This document shows, piece after piece, positions 1 to 8,420 of a DNA stretch of 64,000 bases. Position numbers and translations under genes: made by a program. The stretch comes from Pyrenophora tritici-repentis (lineage: Eukaryota; Ascomycota; Dothideomycetes; Pleosporales; Pleosporaceae): positions 124,001 through 188,000 of the forward strand of contig NC_089395.1 in NCBI RefSeq assembly GCF_003171515.1, read 5' to 3'. Under the pieces are notes generated by a model that ran no database searches, had not been told where the DNA came from, and saw nothing but the letters and a program-made list of their open reading frames with translations. Numbering within the stretch: position 1 is the stretch's first letter; each line of letters starts with the position of its first letter.

Positions 1-108
1 AATCGTGCGGCTATGAGGGGCCTAGTAATCGTGCGCTATGAGGGACGCGGTAATCGTGCGGCTATGAGGGGCCTAGTAATCGTGCGCTATGAGGGACGCG
101 GTAATCGG
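1..108. repeat. 51-bp tandem repeat, two copies at window edge
   Basis: The unit beginning AATCGTGCGGCTATGAGGGG recurs at position 52, so the period is 51 bp. Each unit is itself two similar halves (AATCGTGCGG.. and AATCGTGCGC..). The array runs off the left edge, so its true length is unknown. Its place next to a helicase fragment would fit a subtelomeric setting, which is inference. Confidence 0.85.
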
Positions 109-309
109 GAAATGAGTACAATCAGGATGCAGCCGGGCTCATAACTGTTGGAGTGGGTGAACCGTACGCATAGGGAAGAAGTTGAGGATTGACTGAGGTT
201 GTATTGTACAAGCTATGGAAAGTTTATGTAGGTGAGTGACCATAAACAGCGCTAGTCTCAGATAGGCATCGTCCCATCACCAAACCGTGACATCTTAGGG
301 TACGCAAAT

Positions 310-1194
310 ATGCTCAGCGGCAAGGGCTTGTTGCGGCGAGTAGTGGTGGACGAGTGTCATCTAGTCATCACATTAAGCGACTGGCGGCCGAAGCTGGCAC
401 TGTTAAAGAATCTGCGGCTGCTGCCGTGTCCGATTGTGCTGCTCACAGCAACGCTCCCGCCGGTGAGAGAGGGCGAGCTGGCAACAAGCATGCTGCTTCC
501 GTGCGCAACATACATCCGGGCGAGCACAGTCTGGCCGAACACGCAGTACTACGTGTCGTGGTGCGAGCGTGGCAAGGCACAGGAGACGGCGCTAGCAATG
601 TGTCGAAGACAGCAGCAGCTACTGCTCCACAGAGGAGAGAAGGGCGTGGTGTACTGTCGCAGCAAGCAGCAGTGCGAAGAGCTGGCCGAGGCGCTCAGGT
701 GCGCGTGCTATCACGCTAGCGACATAGAGCGAGTGGAGCGATTGAAGCAGTGGCTGCTAGACGGAGGGCTGATCGTGGCTACGTCGGCGCTGGGCACAGG
801 GGTCGACTTCCCGGGGATCATGTACATACTGCACGTAGGGATGCCGTGGAGCATGATCGACTATGCACAGGAGAGCGGGCGAGGCGGGCGAGCTGGCGAG
901 AGGGTGGATGCCGTGGTGCTGGTAGAGAAGGGCGAGGTGGAGCGGACGATAAAGCAGAAGAGCAGCGACTTAGACGTGCAGGCTATAGGGATGTTCATCA
1001 TTAGCAGCGGGTGTAGACGAGGGCTAATGAGCGGCTACTTGGACGGTAGGCGGGTAGAGTGCAATGACTTGGAGACGGCTGGGTGCGACCGGTGCGGAGA
1101 GGGGGTTCGAGGGTGGCAGGACGAGCAGATGGAGGCGAACGCGGTGGCAGCAGGTGCAGGAGGTGCTAGGATATATAACTTATTGCAACGCTAA
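310..1194 (+). pseudogene. RecQ-type helicase fragment, truncated at both ends
   Basis: The 294-aa open frame starts inside the ATPase core. The DEAH-like box VVVDECHL lies at about residues 11-18 and motif III (LLTATLPP) near 44-51. The C-terminal lobe follows, with the ATSALGTGVDFPG region and motif VI (ESGRGGRAGE). A full RecQ-family helicase would have motifs I and Ia upstream; these are absent, and upstream DNA shows no continuation. The frame ends at 1192-1194 in the TA that borders the next transposon, so the 3' part was probably cut off by that insertion. Fungal subtelomeres often carry such RecQ-like (telomere-linked) helicase genes. The fragment is unlikely to work as a helicase. 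Confidence 0.8.
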
Positions 1195-2970
1195 CGTGAG
1201 CGGCAAGCGAAACGCCCGGGTAAGCGAAACGCCCACCTTCTGCCAAGACCACCTCTCTCTCTACCTTTTATTTCATGTCTTATCAACCCGATCTTGAAGC
1301 GCTTTCTCCTGAAGACAGGATTGTCTTAGCTATTCAAGCAATGAAATCAGACGCGAATTTAAGTGATCGACGCGCTGCTGCAACCTATAGTGTTAGTAGA
1401 AGAACCCTTCGTGATCGACGCGCTGGAACTACTTCATAACGTGATACCTACGCCAACTCATCAAGGCTTTAGAGGCATGAAGAGGAGTAGTTATACAGTA
1501 TATAAGGAAGCTTGACGCACGAGGTTTTGCCCCTACACTTAGCTACGTACGTGAAATGGCCAACCAACTGCTAGCTGCCCGTAGTGGTGGCCAGGTCGGA
1601 GAAAAATGGGCTAGAAACCTAGTCAAGCGGAAGCCAGAGATCAAGTCTCAGGTAACTAGACAGCGCGATTATTAGAGAGTCTTGTGCAGTAATCTAGCTG
1701 TTATTAGCCCCTGTTCGACCTTGTACGTAACGTTAAAGCTTAGTACGGCATCCTAGACGAAGATACCTATAACTTTGACGAGACTGGCTTTCAGATGGGT
1801 ATTAGAGGGTCAGTTAAGGTGGTAATAGCGTCTGAGAGACGTCTTAAACCAATTGGGGTCCAGCCTAGCGATAGGGAGTGGGCAACCTTGATTGCCGCTA
1901 TCAACGCAAAGAGCTAGGTTGTCCCACCCTTCTTTATCTTCAAAGCAAGCACCACAATTAGGCCTAGTATCACAACCCTAAGGACTGGAGGATAGGCGTC
2001 AGTAATAACGGCTGGACAACGAACGAGCTTGGTCTTGCCTGGTTGTAGCACTTTATCCAGCATACAGAGGCAAGGACAGTGGGTAGCCACCGGCTGTTGA
2101 TTCTTGATGGCCACGAGAGCCACAAGTCGCTCGCTTTCCAGGATCTCTGCGAGGAAAGCAAGATTATTACTCTCTGTATGCCCCCACACTCGTCGCATAT
2201 CCTGCAGCCACTTGACGTGGGTTGTTTTGCTCCCTTGAAGCAGGCGTACAAGAAGGAAATTAATGTCTTAGCAAACAGCCACATCAACTATATCGACAAG
2301 AAAGCCTTCCTCGCTGCCTTTGCACAGGTGTTTGAAAAGGCATTTTCAAAGGGAAACATTACATCAAGCTTCCGAGCGACTAGTTTAGTCCCAGATAACC
2401 TAGAGGTGGTGCTATCGAAGCTTGAAGTGAAGCCTTTCACACCGTCGCTACCTCTAATAGGGCCTACTACCTAGCAACTAAAAACACTAAGCAGCGCCTA
2501 GGAGATAGAGGCCAAACTACGCTAATTATCAAGAGGATACGTGACTATAAGAGCTCGTCACCTGATTCTATTATCGAGATGGTGCTACAGTCTAAGAAAG
2601 GGTCAACAATTAAGGTACATTCACACACGTTGCTTGAAGCTAGAGTAGCTAGTCTTGAGCAGGCAAATCAAGCTGTAAGTGAGCGAAGAAAGCGTAAAAA
2701 GAAGCGGATCTAGAAAGGTGGGACCCTATCGCAGGCAGAGGCAGAGGAAATAATTACCCAGAGAGATGCTGAGACCCAGCTTGAGGTAGAGGAGCGTGAG
2801 CAGAGGGTCCGAGCAGGTACTCGTGGAGGGGGTACTCGACGCTGCAAGAGGTGTAGCGAGACAGGGCATAATAAGCGCACATGTAAGAAAGATGTAGTAG
2901 ACGTAGAGGACTAATTTAAGCTACTACGCACTCTAAAAGCTTGTTGGGTGTTAAGTTATTAATGTGTAGA
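1194..2970 (+). mobile_element. pogo-F: decayed Fot1/pogo-type DNA transposon
   Basis: The left end carries ACGTGAGCGGCAAGCGAAAC and a second AAGCGAAACGCCC, typical of pogo/Fot terminal repeats, next to a TA at 1192-1193. The transposase remnant fills 1275-2914. The right end is unclear: a clean matching inverted repeat is not seen before the N gap at 3006. Confidence 0.65.
1275..2914 (+). pseudogene. Fot1/pogo-family transposase, multiply stopped and frameshifted
   Basis: Separate reading-frame pieces line up with the order of a pogo-type transposase. An N-terminal HTH (from Met 1275, SDRRAAATYSVSRRTLRDRR) is followed by a CENP-B/Tc5-like HTH near 1530-1650. The catalytic domain contains YNFDETGF (about 1770) and LLILDGHESH (about 2095-2125). 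HSSHILQPLDVGCF carries the third acidic residue, and the C-terminus ends in a CxxC-type knuckle (RCKRCSETGHNKRTC) before TAA at 2912. Stops such as TAG in place of CAG (about 1915 and 2711) and lost frame near 1437-1510 make it non-functional. The CAG-to-TAG pattern resembles RIP. Confidence 0.85.
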
Positions 2971-3005
2971 GTTACAGAGCTGCATAAAGTGTCCGACTCG
3001 GTTGC

Positions 3006-3065
3006 NNNNNNNNNNNNNNNNNNNNNNNNNNNNNNNNNNNNNNNNNNNNNNNNNNNNNNNNNNNN
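3006..3065. other. assembly gap (60 N)
   Basis: Sixty consecutive N bases. Any feature crossing this point, including the right end of pogo-F, cannot be judged. Confidence 1.
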
Positions 3066-3349
3066 CTCTTCTGCGGCGGTACGTATAGTCAATGCGATCC
3101 TCGTCGCGTAAGTGTTTCTGTCGTTGGCGTGTCGCTCGCAGCGACAAGAAAATACAATTCGCGAACGAGCTTCCAGGGCCCGTCTTGAAAGGGAGCTTGT
3201 ATAATGTGAGGGATCGATCAAGAAAGATTGGATTTGACAAGATACAAGCTATCGAGCTATCTACGTTGTGAGCCCGAACTTATGCTGTGGGCGCCAAGGC
3301 GCTAGTCCGATAAGATAAGGATCTTATCGATATGGGGGCCATGGGCCGA
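3066..3349. other. unassigned sequence after the gap
   Basis: No gene, terminal repeat or element family is recognised in these 284 bases. The short ORFs running through the N gap are artefacts. Confidence 0.5.
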
Positions 3350-3664
3350 GCGAGTCTATGGATCCGTAACACTTAGCGTAATTTCTGCGGTTAGTAGCTT
3401 TTTCTGCGTTTAAAAGCTGCTTCTTTCTAGCTAGAGATTTTGAGTATTTCTCTGCTTTCAATAAGCGTTGTAGGCTTCTAGTAGAGAAATCTAGATTATT
3501 CTCTACTAGAATACGCCTATTTGTCTTCTTAGGACTTCTTTCTAGGTCTCTATTAACTACTCGAGTAGTTCGTTTAGAGACCTTAGTAGGGCGGCCTAGT
3601 TTAGGCGTAGAAAGCGGTAGAATAGGACTTTTCTTCTTCTTAATACGTTGTAAAGTATTATATA

Positions 3665-3801
3665 TGTTGAGAATATTCCGGTCACCTGTCACGAGGACGC
3701 TAAGTCACATGACCCACACCGCTCTATATTAGCCGAGCTTTGTATAGTTAGCAATTGACACACTTACATGCCATGACTGAGAGAGTCATTCTTTCTCAAC
3801 A
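3665..3801 (+). repeat. 5' LTR of the TRIM-like element
   Basis: 137 bp, TG..CA ends, identical by eye to 5266-5402. Confidence 0.92.
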
Positions 3802-3816
3802 GGTTATGAGCCCGGC
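3802..3816 (+). promoter_or_regulatory. primer-binding site, half initiator-tRNA-Met type
   Basis: GGTTATGAGCCCGGC directly follows the LTR. The same GGTTATGAGC motif follows the LTRs of Copia-4 (57417 downwards, minus strand) and Copia-3 (30813), linking all three to one priming mode. Confidence 0.75.
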
Positions 3817-3936
3817 TTACGCGCTTGCGTGTGCATTGTGAGTGTCCGGAGTGTCGTTTCTTCGATATGGGCAGCAAGCTGGTATATGCGTGTCTACGCC
3901 AGAACAACCCAGGAGGTCGTCGCCTTCTATATTCTA

Positions 3937-4032
3937 AGACACTGGGTCGTCGCCCTGGCTGCCGCGAAGGGTATTAAGTCCTGAAGACACTGGGCCGTCG
4001 CCCTGGCTACCGCGAAGGGTATTAAGTCCGAA
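3937..4032. repeat. 48-bp tandem duplication
   Basis: Two near-identical units around GACACTGGG(T/C)CGTCGCCCTGGCT, beginning about 3937 and 3985, inside the TRIM-like element. Confidence 0.8.
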
Positions 4033-4286
4033 GAAAAATGGACTATCGTCCGGAGAAGCTGGGAGCGTCTCGAAGATACCTTGGGCGAGTTATACCCAAT
4101 TCCGACGCGCGAGTCGAAGAGAGCAATGGTTGCTCTATCCCTTTTCAACCAACCTTTTGACAACGATTCGAATACCTACCTACCGACGGTAACCATCGAT
4201 TCTTCCGAAAACAACTCGAATTGCCTGCCTATCGATAGTAACCTTTCGAGACCTTCTTTTTAAACTAGTAGCTACAGTTCGACAGC

Positions 4287-4479
4287 TGTGATGGTTTTGG
4301 GCCGTTGCCCCGCACAGGCCACCTGCCAGATGCCTTAGCTTGTAAGAAGCTCTGCGCGGAATATATCTAAGTGGGGGTGTGCATGGGCCACCAAACAGGT
4401 GGCTCGTGCGCGAACATCAAAACAACGCTAAGGCATCTGGCAGGTGGCCTGTGCGGGGCAACGGCCCAAAACCATCACA
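4287..4479. repeat. 52-bp inverted repeat with 87-bp loop (possible MITE)
   Basis: 4288-4339 (GTGATGGTTTTGGGCC..) is the exact reverse complement of 4427-4478. The direct 6-mer ACAGCT occurs on both sides (4282-4287 and 4480-4485), suggesting an insertion with a short target duplication. The structure can fold into a long hairpin. It lies inside the TRIM-like element and has no coding. Confidence 0.75.
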
Positions 4480-4742
4480 ACAGCTACTTTCAATTCCTTA
4501 AACTCGAAAACCTACCGTTTGACGGTGCTCGAAGTTTTTTTACTCTCTCGAACGCTACCCACCTACCCCCACCCGATTTCTCGATCGATTTTTATCTTCT
4601 TTCCAAAGGATTTCGTTAAATAAACGCAAAGAAGCAAAGGCTTATATAACGATGGGGGAGAATAAGGGTGTTAGGGTCTGGAGCCCTGAATAGGACACAG
4701 ACAAGGAGGCAGGAGCGGAGGAACGGAGCGGGGACAACAAGA

Positions 4743-4916
4743 GAGGAGAGCGTACATAGCTAGAGTACTGGGAGTACTAAGCTAGGGGAGCGCTAGGATA
4801 GAGGAGAGCGTACACAGCTAGAGTACTGGGAGTACCAAGCTGGGGGAGCGCTGGGACAGAGGAGAGCGTACACAGCTAGAGTACTGGGAGTACCAAGCTG
4901 AGGGAGCGCTGACTCT
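4743..4916. repeat. 58-bp tandem repeat, three copies
   Basis: Units start at 4743, 4801 and 4859 with GAGGAGAGCGTAC and contain CTAGAGTACTGGGAGTAC. The first copy differs by several C/T or G/A changes. Confidence 0.9.
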
Positions 4917-4984
4917 CACGTAGGAGTCGAGGGAGAGTCGGTATGTTGGTGATATCGATTCTACCTTGATTTTCAAACGCGAAA

Positions 4985-5043
4985 ATTCTCTCGACCTTCT
5001 TTCTCGACCTTCTCTCTCGACCTTCTTTCTCGACCTTCTTTCC
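4985..5043. repeat. CTCGACCTTCTTT-type short tandem repeat
   Basis: About four to five imperfect copies of a 12-bp pyrimidine-rich unit (TCTCGACCTTCT). Confidence 0.8.
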
Positions 5044-5265
5044 TCAACTCTTCACTCGGCCGATACCTCACTTTACTTGAGGGACTCGCAACGTAACGGC
5101 CACTATAGGGTGACAGGGAGGTTTCATTCTTGTTGACAAGGCACTTCTGGGGGAGTGTTGGAAAGTGCATGCAAGGCGTTCAGTGGAAGCATATAAAGGG
5201 AGAAGAAGCTTCGACTGCAAGACCTATACAAAGTAGTGGGTACAGCTGATCGGCTTATGGGGGAG

Positions 5266-5402
5266 TGTTGAGAATATTCCGGTCACCTGTCACGAGGACG
5301 CTAAGTCACATGACCCACACCGCTCTATATTAGCCGAGCTTTGTATAGTTAGCAATTGACACACTTACATGCCATGACTGAGAGAGTCATTCTTTCTCAA
5401 CA
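5266..5402 (+). repeat. 3' LTR of the TRIM-like element
   Basis: 137 bp, preceded by a purine tract (5255-5265) and followed by the ATATA duplication. Confidence 0.92.
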
Positions 5403-5512
5403 ATATATAGACTTATTAGGCTTTTCTAGTATAGTACTAATAGTACTAGTAGATTTTTTTGCAAAGATAGAGTATAAACTTCTTTTTCGAATTTAGAAAG
5501 CTCTCGAGACAT

Positions 5513-6021
5513 AGAGAGATAATAGAGATAAGAAAATTTGGAAGTAGAAAGAGAAAGATATATAGAATAACACTAGTAGATTATTACGTAATTCTAGCGT
5601 AATTTTTTAGCGTACTTTTCTTTATTCTTCGTTTTTGAAATTAACTAGATAAGAAAGCTTAGAAAGAGATTTGCTTATGTAATGCTTATATAAGCTGATA
5701 TCTTAGGAACTTTTTTTAGAAATTTTCATACGCTCAGTAAAAAGTTATACCTAACTCTCTTCTAGCTCTTTTTGAACTCTACTTTTACTGCCTTAGATTA
5801 GCTTTATTTTGCCTACTAAGTATATTTATAGTAACTTTACCAAACAAAAAGGTTCTTAACTTTATAAAAAAACTAAAATGTATTAGTCTAGCTAGTCGAG
5901 TTCTTTAGATATAGAGCTTAGAAAAAGTTAACTTTTAAAAAGTCTCTTTCTTTTTGTCACCCGACTGTATATACGTGTGCTTAAAATCGCTCTATAGGCT
6001 ATCTATACCTTGGGGATCTAC
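5513..6021. other. AT-rich DNA upstream of the Tc1 remnant
   Basis: Strongly AT-rich with many stops in all frames and no gene. It probably includes the 5' flank of the Tc1 element. It forms the left flank of Gypsy-1. Confidence 0.6.
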
Positions 6022-6192
6022 TGTGAGGGACGTCAATAGTTGAGATGACCGTATCTGTATTAAGTACTAAGTGAGATATTGCGTGCAGGTTCGAAGACCT
6101 GCGCGGGTCGAACTTTGGTGTTCGGCTGTGGCCTTCGCTTAAAGCGCACGGGCCACCTCGCTTACTAGAGGTCGCGGGTTTGATCCATGACA
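6022..6192 (-). repeat. 3' LTR of Gypsy-1
   Basis: 171 bp, TG..CA. It has A at the one position where the other copy has G (CTTAAAGCG versus CTTAAGGCG). Confidence 0.88.
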
Positions 6193-6231
6193 CTACCCCC
6201 CAAAAAAGAGAGCAAGTTCCAACGCTCGAAC

Positions 6232-6235
<4 letters not shown>

Positions 6236-6262
<27 letters not shown>
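6236..6262. repeat. 27-bp poly-T tract
   Basis: An uninterrupted T27 (A27 on the coding strand of Gypsy-1) in the 3' untranslated part, 43 bp inside the LTR. This length is prone to replication and sequencing slippage. Confidence 0.9.
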
Positions 6263-6575
6263 GCCTAAAATTGTATACAAAGGAGATACCTATATCGCAA
6301 AACTGCTGCATACCAAGCGTGTCGCTTGCAGTGTCCATTCCATTACTACATTCTATTCCCGTTGTCTGTGCACAGTAATTATGGATCATCATCGTGGCGT
6401 GGTGACCTTAGCATCTTGTCTTAACAATAGTAACTTTGACAGTCTAGTCCTTGCCACGAGCACAGCGTCTATAAGTCCTATTTCTAGCACAACTTATCGA
6501 CGCCCTCGATTATAGCAAGCACAACTATATTATCCCAGTCTTATTGTTGGTCTTGTCTGCTGTTGTCACCACTGG

Positions 6576-8420
6576 CTAGACACGACTAAGAGCGTGAAGT
6601 CGCATAACCAGCATATCTTGTTTGCCTGTGAGAGACTTAAACTTCCTGTGCATAGGCGGCTTGTTTGGGTGATCAAGGTGATAGCGCGTCACAGTGTCAG
6701 CGGAGTCCGCGAGGTTCATGTATGGTTCCCATGAAGGATTGTCGGGGCCGTCGGGATAGTTTGCCCATCGTACCAAGTATTGGAGCAGGCCTTGGGTAGT
6801 CTTGCCCTTGCGACCGCGGGCGGCAGGATCCTTAAGCTTCTTATTAATGCGGCAGTCTTCGATTGCTTCGACAGTGTATTCAGTGTCGTCTTCCACTTCT
6901 GGGTCGAACTCCGCAGGGACCTCAGGATCTTGTGTTTGTCCAGTAAGTGGGTTGTCGTCAACCAAGTGTAAGAGCCATGGGTGGAAGACATTGTGGATGC
7001 GCTTCATGTTAGCGGGAAGATCTAGCTCGTATGCGGTGTTGTTGATGGCGCGAACGATAGTAAAGGGACCGCGGTTCTTTAGGTCTAATGACGCGGAGGG
7101 TCTTTTCGTCCGTAGGTTGCGAGTGTCCAGCATCACTTGGTCGCCGACTTTGAAAGCTGGTGCGGGTAGCCTTCCTTCATTGGCGTATTCTGCTTGTTTT
7201 GCTTGCGCCCATTGCATTGAAGCTCGCAGCTCGTCCTGCAGCGTTTTCATGCGATCCGCGAAAGCGTCAGCGTTGAGACGTTCTTGTTGCGCAGGCGCAG
7301 TCAAGGTCGCAGCGCCTGGCGCTGGCGCAGGGGGTTCAATGCCACTCCGTGGGTTGTATCCTTTAGTCGCGAAGAAAGGCGACTTGCCAGTTGTGCTGCT
7401 GGTGCTGGAGTTGGCTTCGAATTCAGCTATTGGCAGAAAAAGCGCCCAGTTATCCTGCTCGTAGTTGACATAGGCGCGTAGGTATTGCTTGAGGTAGGAG
7501 TTCGCGTTCTCGGTTTGTCCGTCAGTCTGGGGATGGTGAGCGGTCGAGAACTTCGGGCGTACACCCAGACGCTGGCATAGTCGCTTCCAAAAGTAAGAGA
7601 CAAACTGCGCTCCACGGTCTGAGATAATCTCCTCAGGAAAGCCCTCTTCTCGCCAGATGTATTCGATAAAGGCTACCACAAGGGCGTCGGTGGTCATACT
7701 AGCCATTGGGATGAACTTCTTCTTCTTGGTGAGTCGGTCGACTACCACGAGGATGTCAGTGAACGTTTGACCGTTATGCCTGCAGGGCGGCAGGTGAGTG
7801 ATGAAGTCTATAGAGATGCTGGACCAGTATTTGCTGGGGATTGGTAGCGGATGCAGCAGCCCATGCTTGCCTTCTCGGTATGCTTTGCTCCTCTTGCAAG
7901 TCAGACACGCGCGTACATATTGCGCGACGTCCGTGGTCATCCTAGGCCAGTAATACCATCGCGACAGCTTGGAGTATAACTCATGTTTGCCGCTGTGGCC
8001 ACCGCAGACGCTCTTGTGGGCTTGTTCAATAACTTGGGTGCGAACGGCGCCGGCGGGGACGTAGACCTTGTTGCGCACATAGAGTAGTTCGTCGGTGATC
8101 TCGCAATCGCCAAGTTCCAGCCTGAGGTGCTCTTCTCCATGTATGAGTTTGAACGGCAGGCGTCGTAGGCCGTCCTTCTTGGCTTTGACGATCGCCTGCA
8201 ACACCTTATCATCCTTGTATGCTGCCTTGATATTGTCAAGCAGAGCATCAATAGTCAGCTCGTTGTTCGGTGGCGCGGGCACATTAATTGCGGCGGGCGT
8301 CTCGTTTGGTATCGCGGGCGCACTAGTTGCGGCGATTGGCGTTGTAATAGGCGAGATTGTAACGTTATCGGCTGCACAGAGCGATCTTTTGCTCGTGAGG
8401 TCATGGGAGACGCCGTTTTC
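6576..8420 (-). CDS. pol: Gypsy-1 pol, integrase and chromodomain part
   Basis: The frame is open from about 8420 to the stop at 6576; the first in-frame GTG is at 8282. The order is an HHCC zinc-binding domain (HKSVCGGHSGKHELY..CLTCKRSK), the integrase core with SIDFITHLPP, ISDRGAQFVS and HPQTDGQTENANS supplying D, D and E, then a GPF-like linker and a C-terminal chromodomain (YLVRWANYPDGPDNPSWEPY). The chromodomain is known in this clade to steer integration to marked chromatin. It is in a different frame from the RT part. The C5 run at 8422-8426 marks the switch, and one extra base there would fuse the two into a single pol. Otherwise undamaged. Confidence 0.9.
   Translation of the reverse strand, partial: ENGVSHDLTSKRSLCAADNVTISPITTPIAATSAPAIPNETPAAINVPAPPNNELTIDALLDNIKAAYKDDKVLQAIVKAKKDGLRRLPFKLIHGEEHLRLELGDCEITDELLYVRNKVYVPAGAVRTQVIEQAHKSVCGGHSGKHELYSKLSRWYYWPRMTTDVAQYVRACLTCKRSKAYREGKHGLLHPLPIPSKYWSSISIDFITHLPPCRHNGQTFTDILVVVDRLTKKKKFIPMASMTTDALVVAFIEYIWREEGFPEEIISDRGAQFVSYFWKRLCQRLGVRPKFSTAHHPQTDGQTENANSYLKQYLRAYVNYEQDNWALFLPIAEFEANSSTSSTTGKSPFFATKGYNPRSGIEPPAPAPGAATLTAPAQQERLNADAFADRMKTLQDELRASMQWAQAKQAEYANEGRLPAPAFKVGDQVMLDTRNLRTKRPSASLDLKNRGPFTIVRAINNTAYELDLPANMKRIHNVFHPWLLHLVDDNPLTGQTQDPEVPAEFDPEVEDDTEYTVEAIEDCRINKKLKDPAARGRKGKTTQGLLQYLVRWANYPDGPDNPSWEPYMNLADSADTVTRYHLDHPNKPPMHRKFKSLTGKQDMLVMRLHALSRV

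Larger units (their letters stand above)
3665..5402 (+). mobile_element. Copia-type non-autonomous LTR element (TRIM-like), no coding
   Basis: Two identical 137-bp repeats (3665-3801 and 5266-5402) begin TGTTGAGAAT and end TTCTCAACA. They are flanked by the 5-bp duplication ATATA (3660-3664 and 5403-5407). Just inside the left LTR is GGTTATGAGCCCGG, complementary to the anticodon arm of initiator tRNA-Met, the half-tRNA primer used by many Copia elements. Just inside the right LTR is the purine tract TATGGGGGAG. The 1.46-kb interior has no gag or pol, only tandem and inverted repeats, so it must use another element's proteins. Identical LTRs suggest recent insertion. It sits inside the Tc1 transposase. 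Confidence 0.9.
3350..5512 (-). pseudogene. Tc1/mariner transposase N-terminal part, split by a Copia-type insertion
   Basis: On the minus strand a start codon at 5512-5510 opens MSRELSKFEKEVYTLSLQKN. An in-frame TAG follows after about 28 codons. The frame is then interrupted at 5402 by a 137-bp-LTR element. It resumes at 3664 with YNTLQRIKKKK, the linker GRPTKVSKR, and a second HTH (RSLQRLLKAEKYSKSLARKK) down to about 3370. This is the paired DNA-binding region of Tc1-like transposases; the DDE catalytic part is missing. Removing the insert and one ATATA copy keeps the frame across the junction. The host sequence (5403-6021) is strongly AT-rich, consistent with old, RIP-like decay. Confidence 0.75.

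Noticed and set aside
6022..6192. tRNA-like or SINE reading of the 171-bp repeat (GGTTCGAAGACC and GGTTTGATCC resemble B boxes)
   Set aside because: It has TG..CA ends, a polypurine tract beside it and sits at both ends of a Gypsy element, so it is an LTR. No cloverleaf with proper acceptor pairing can be drawn.
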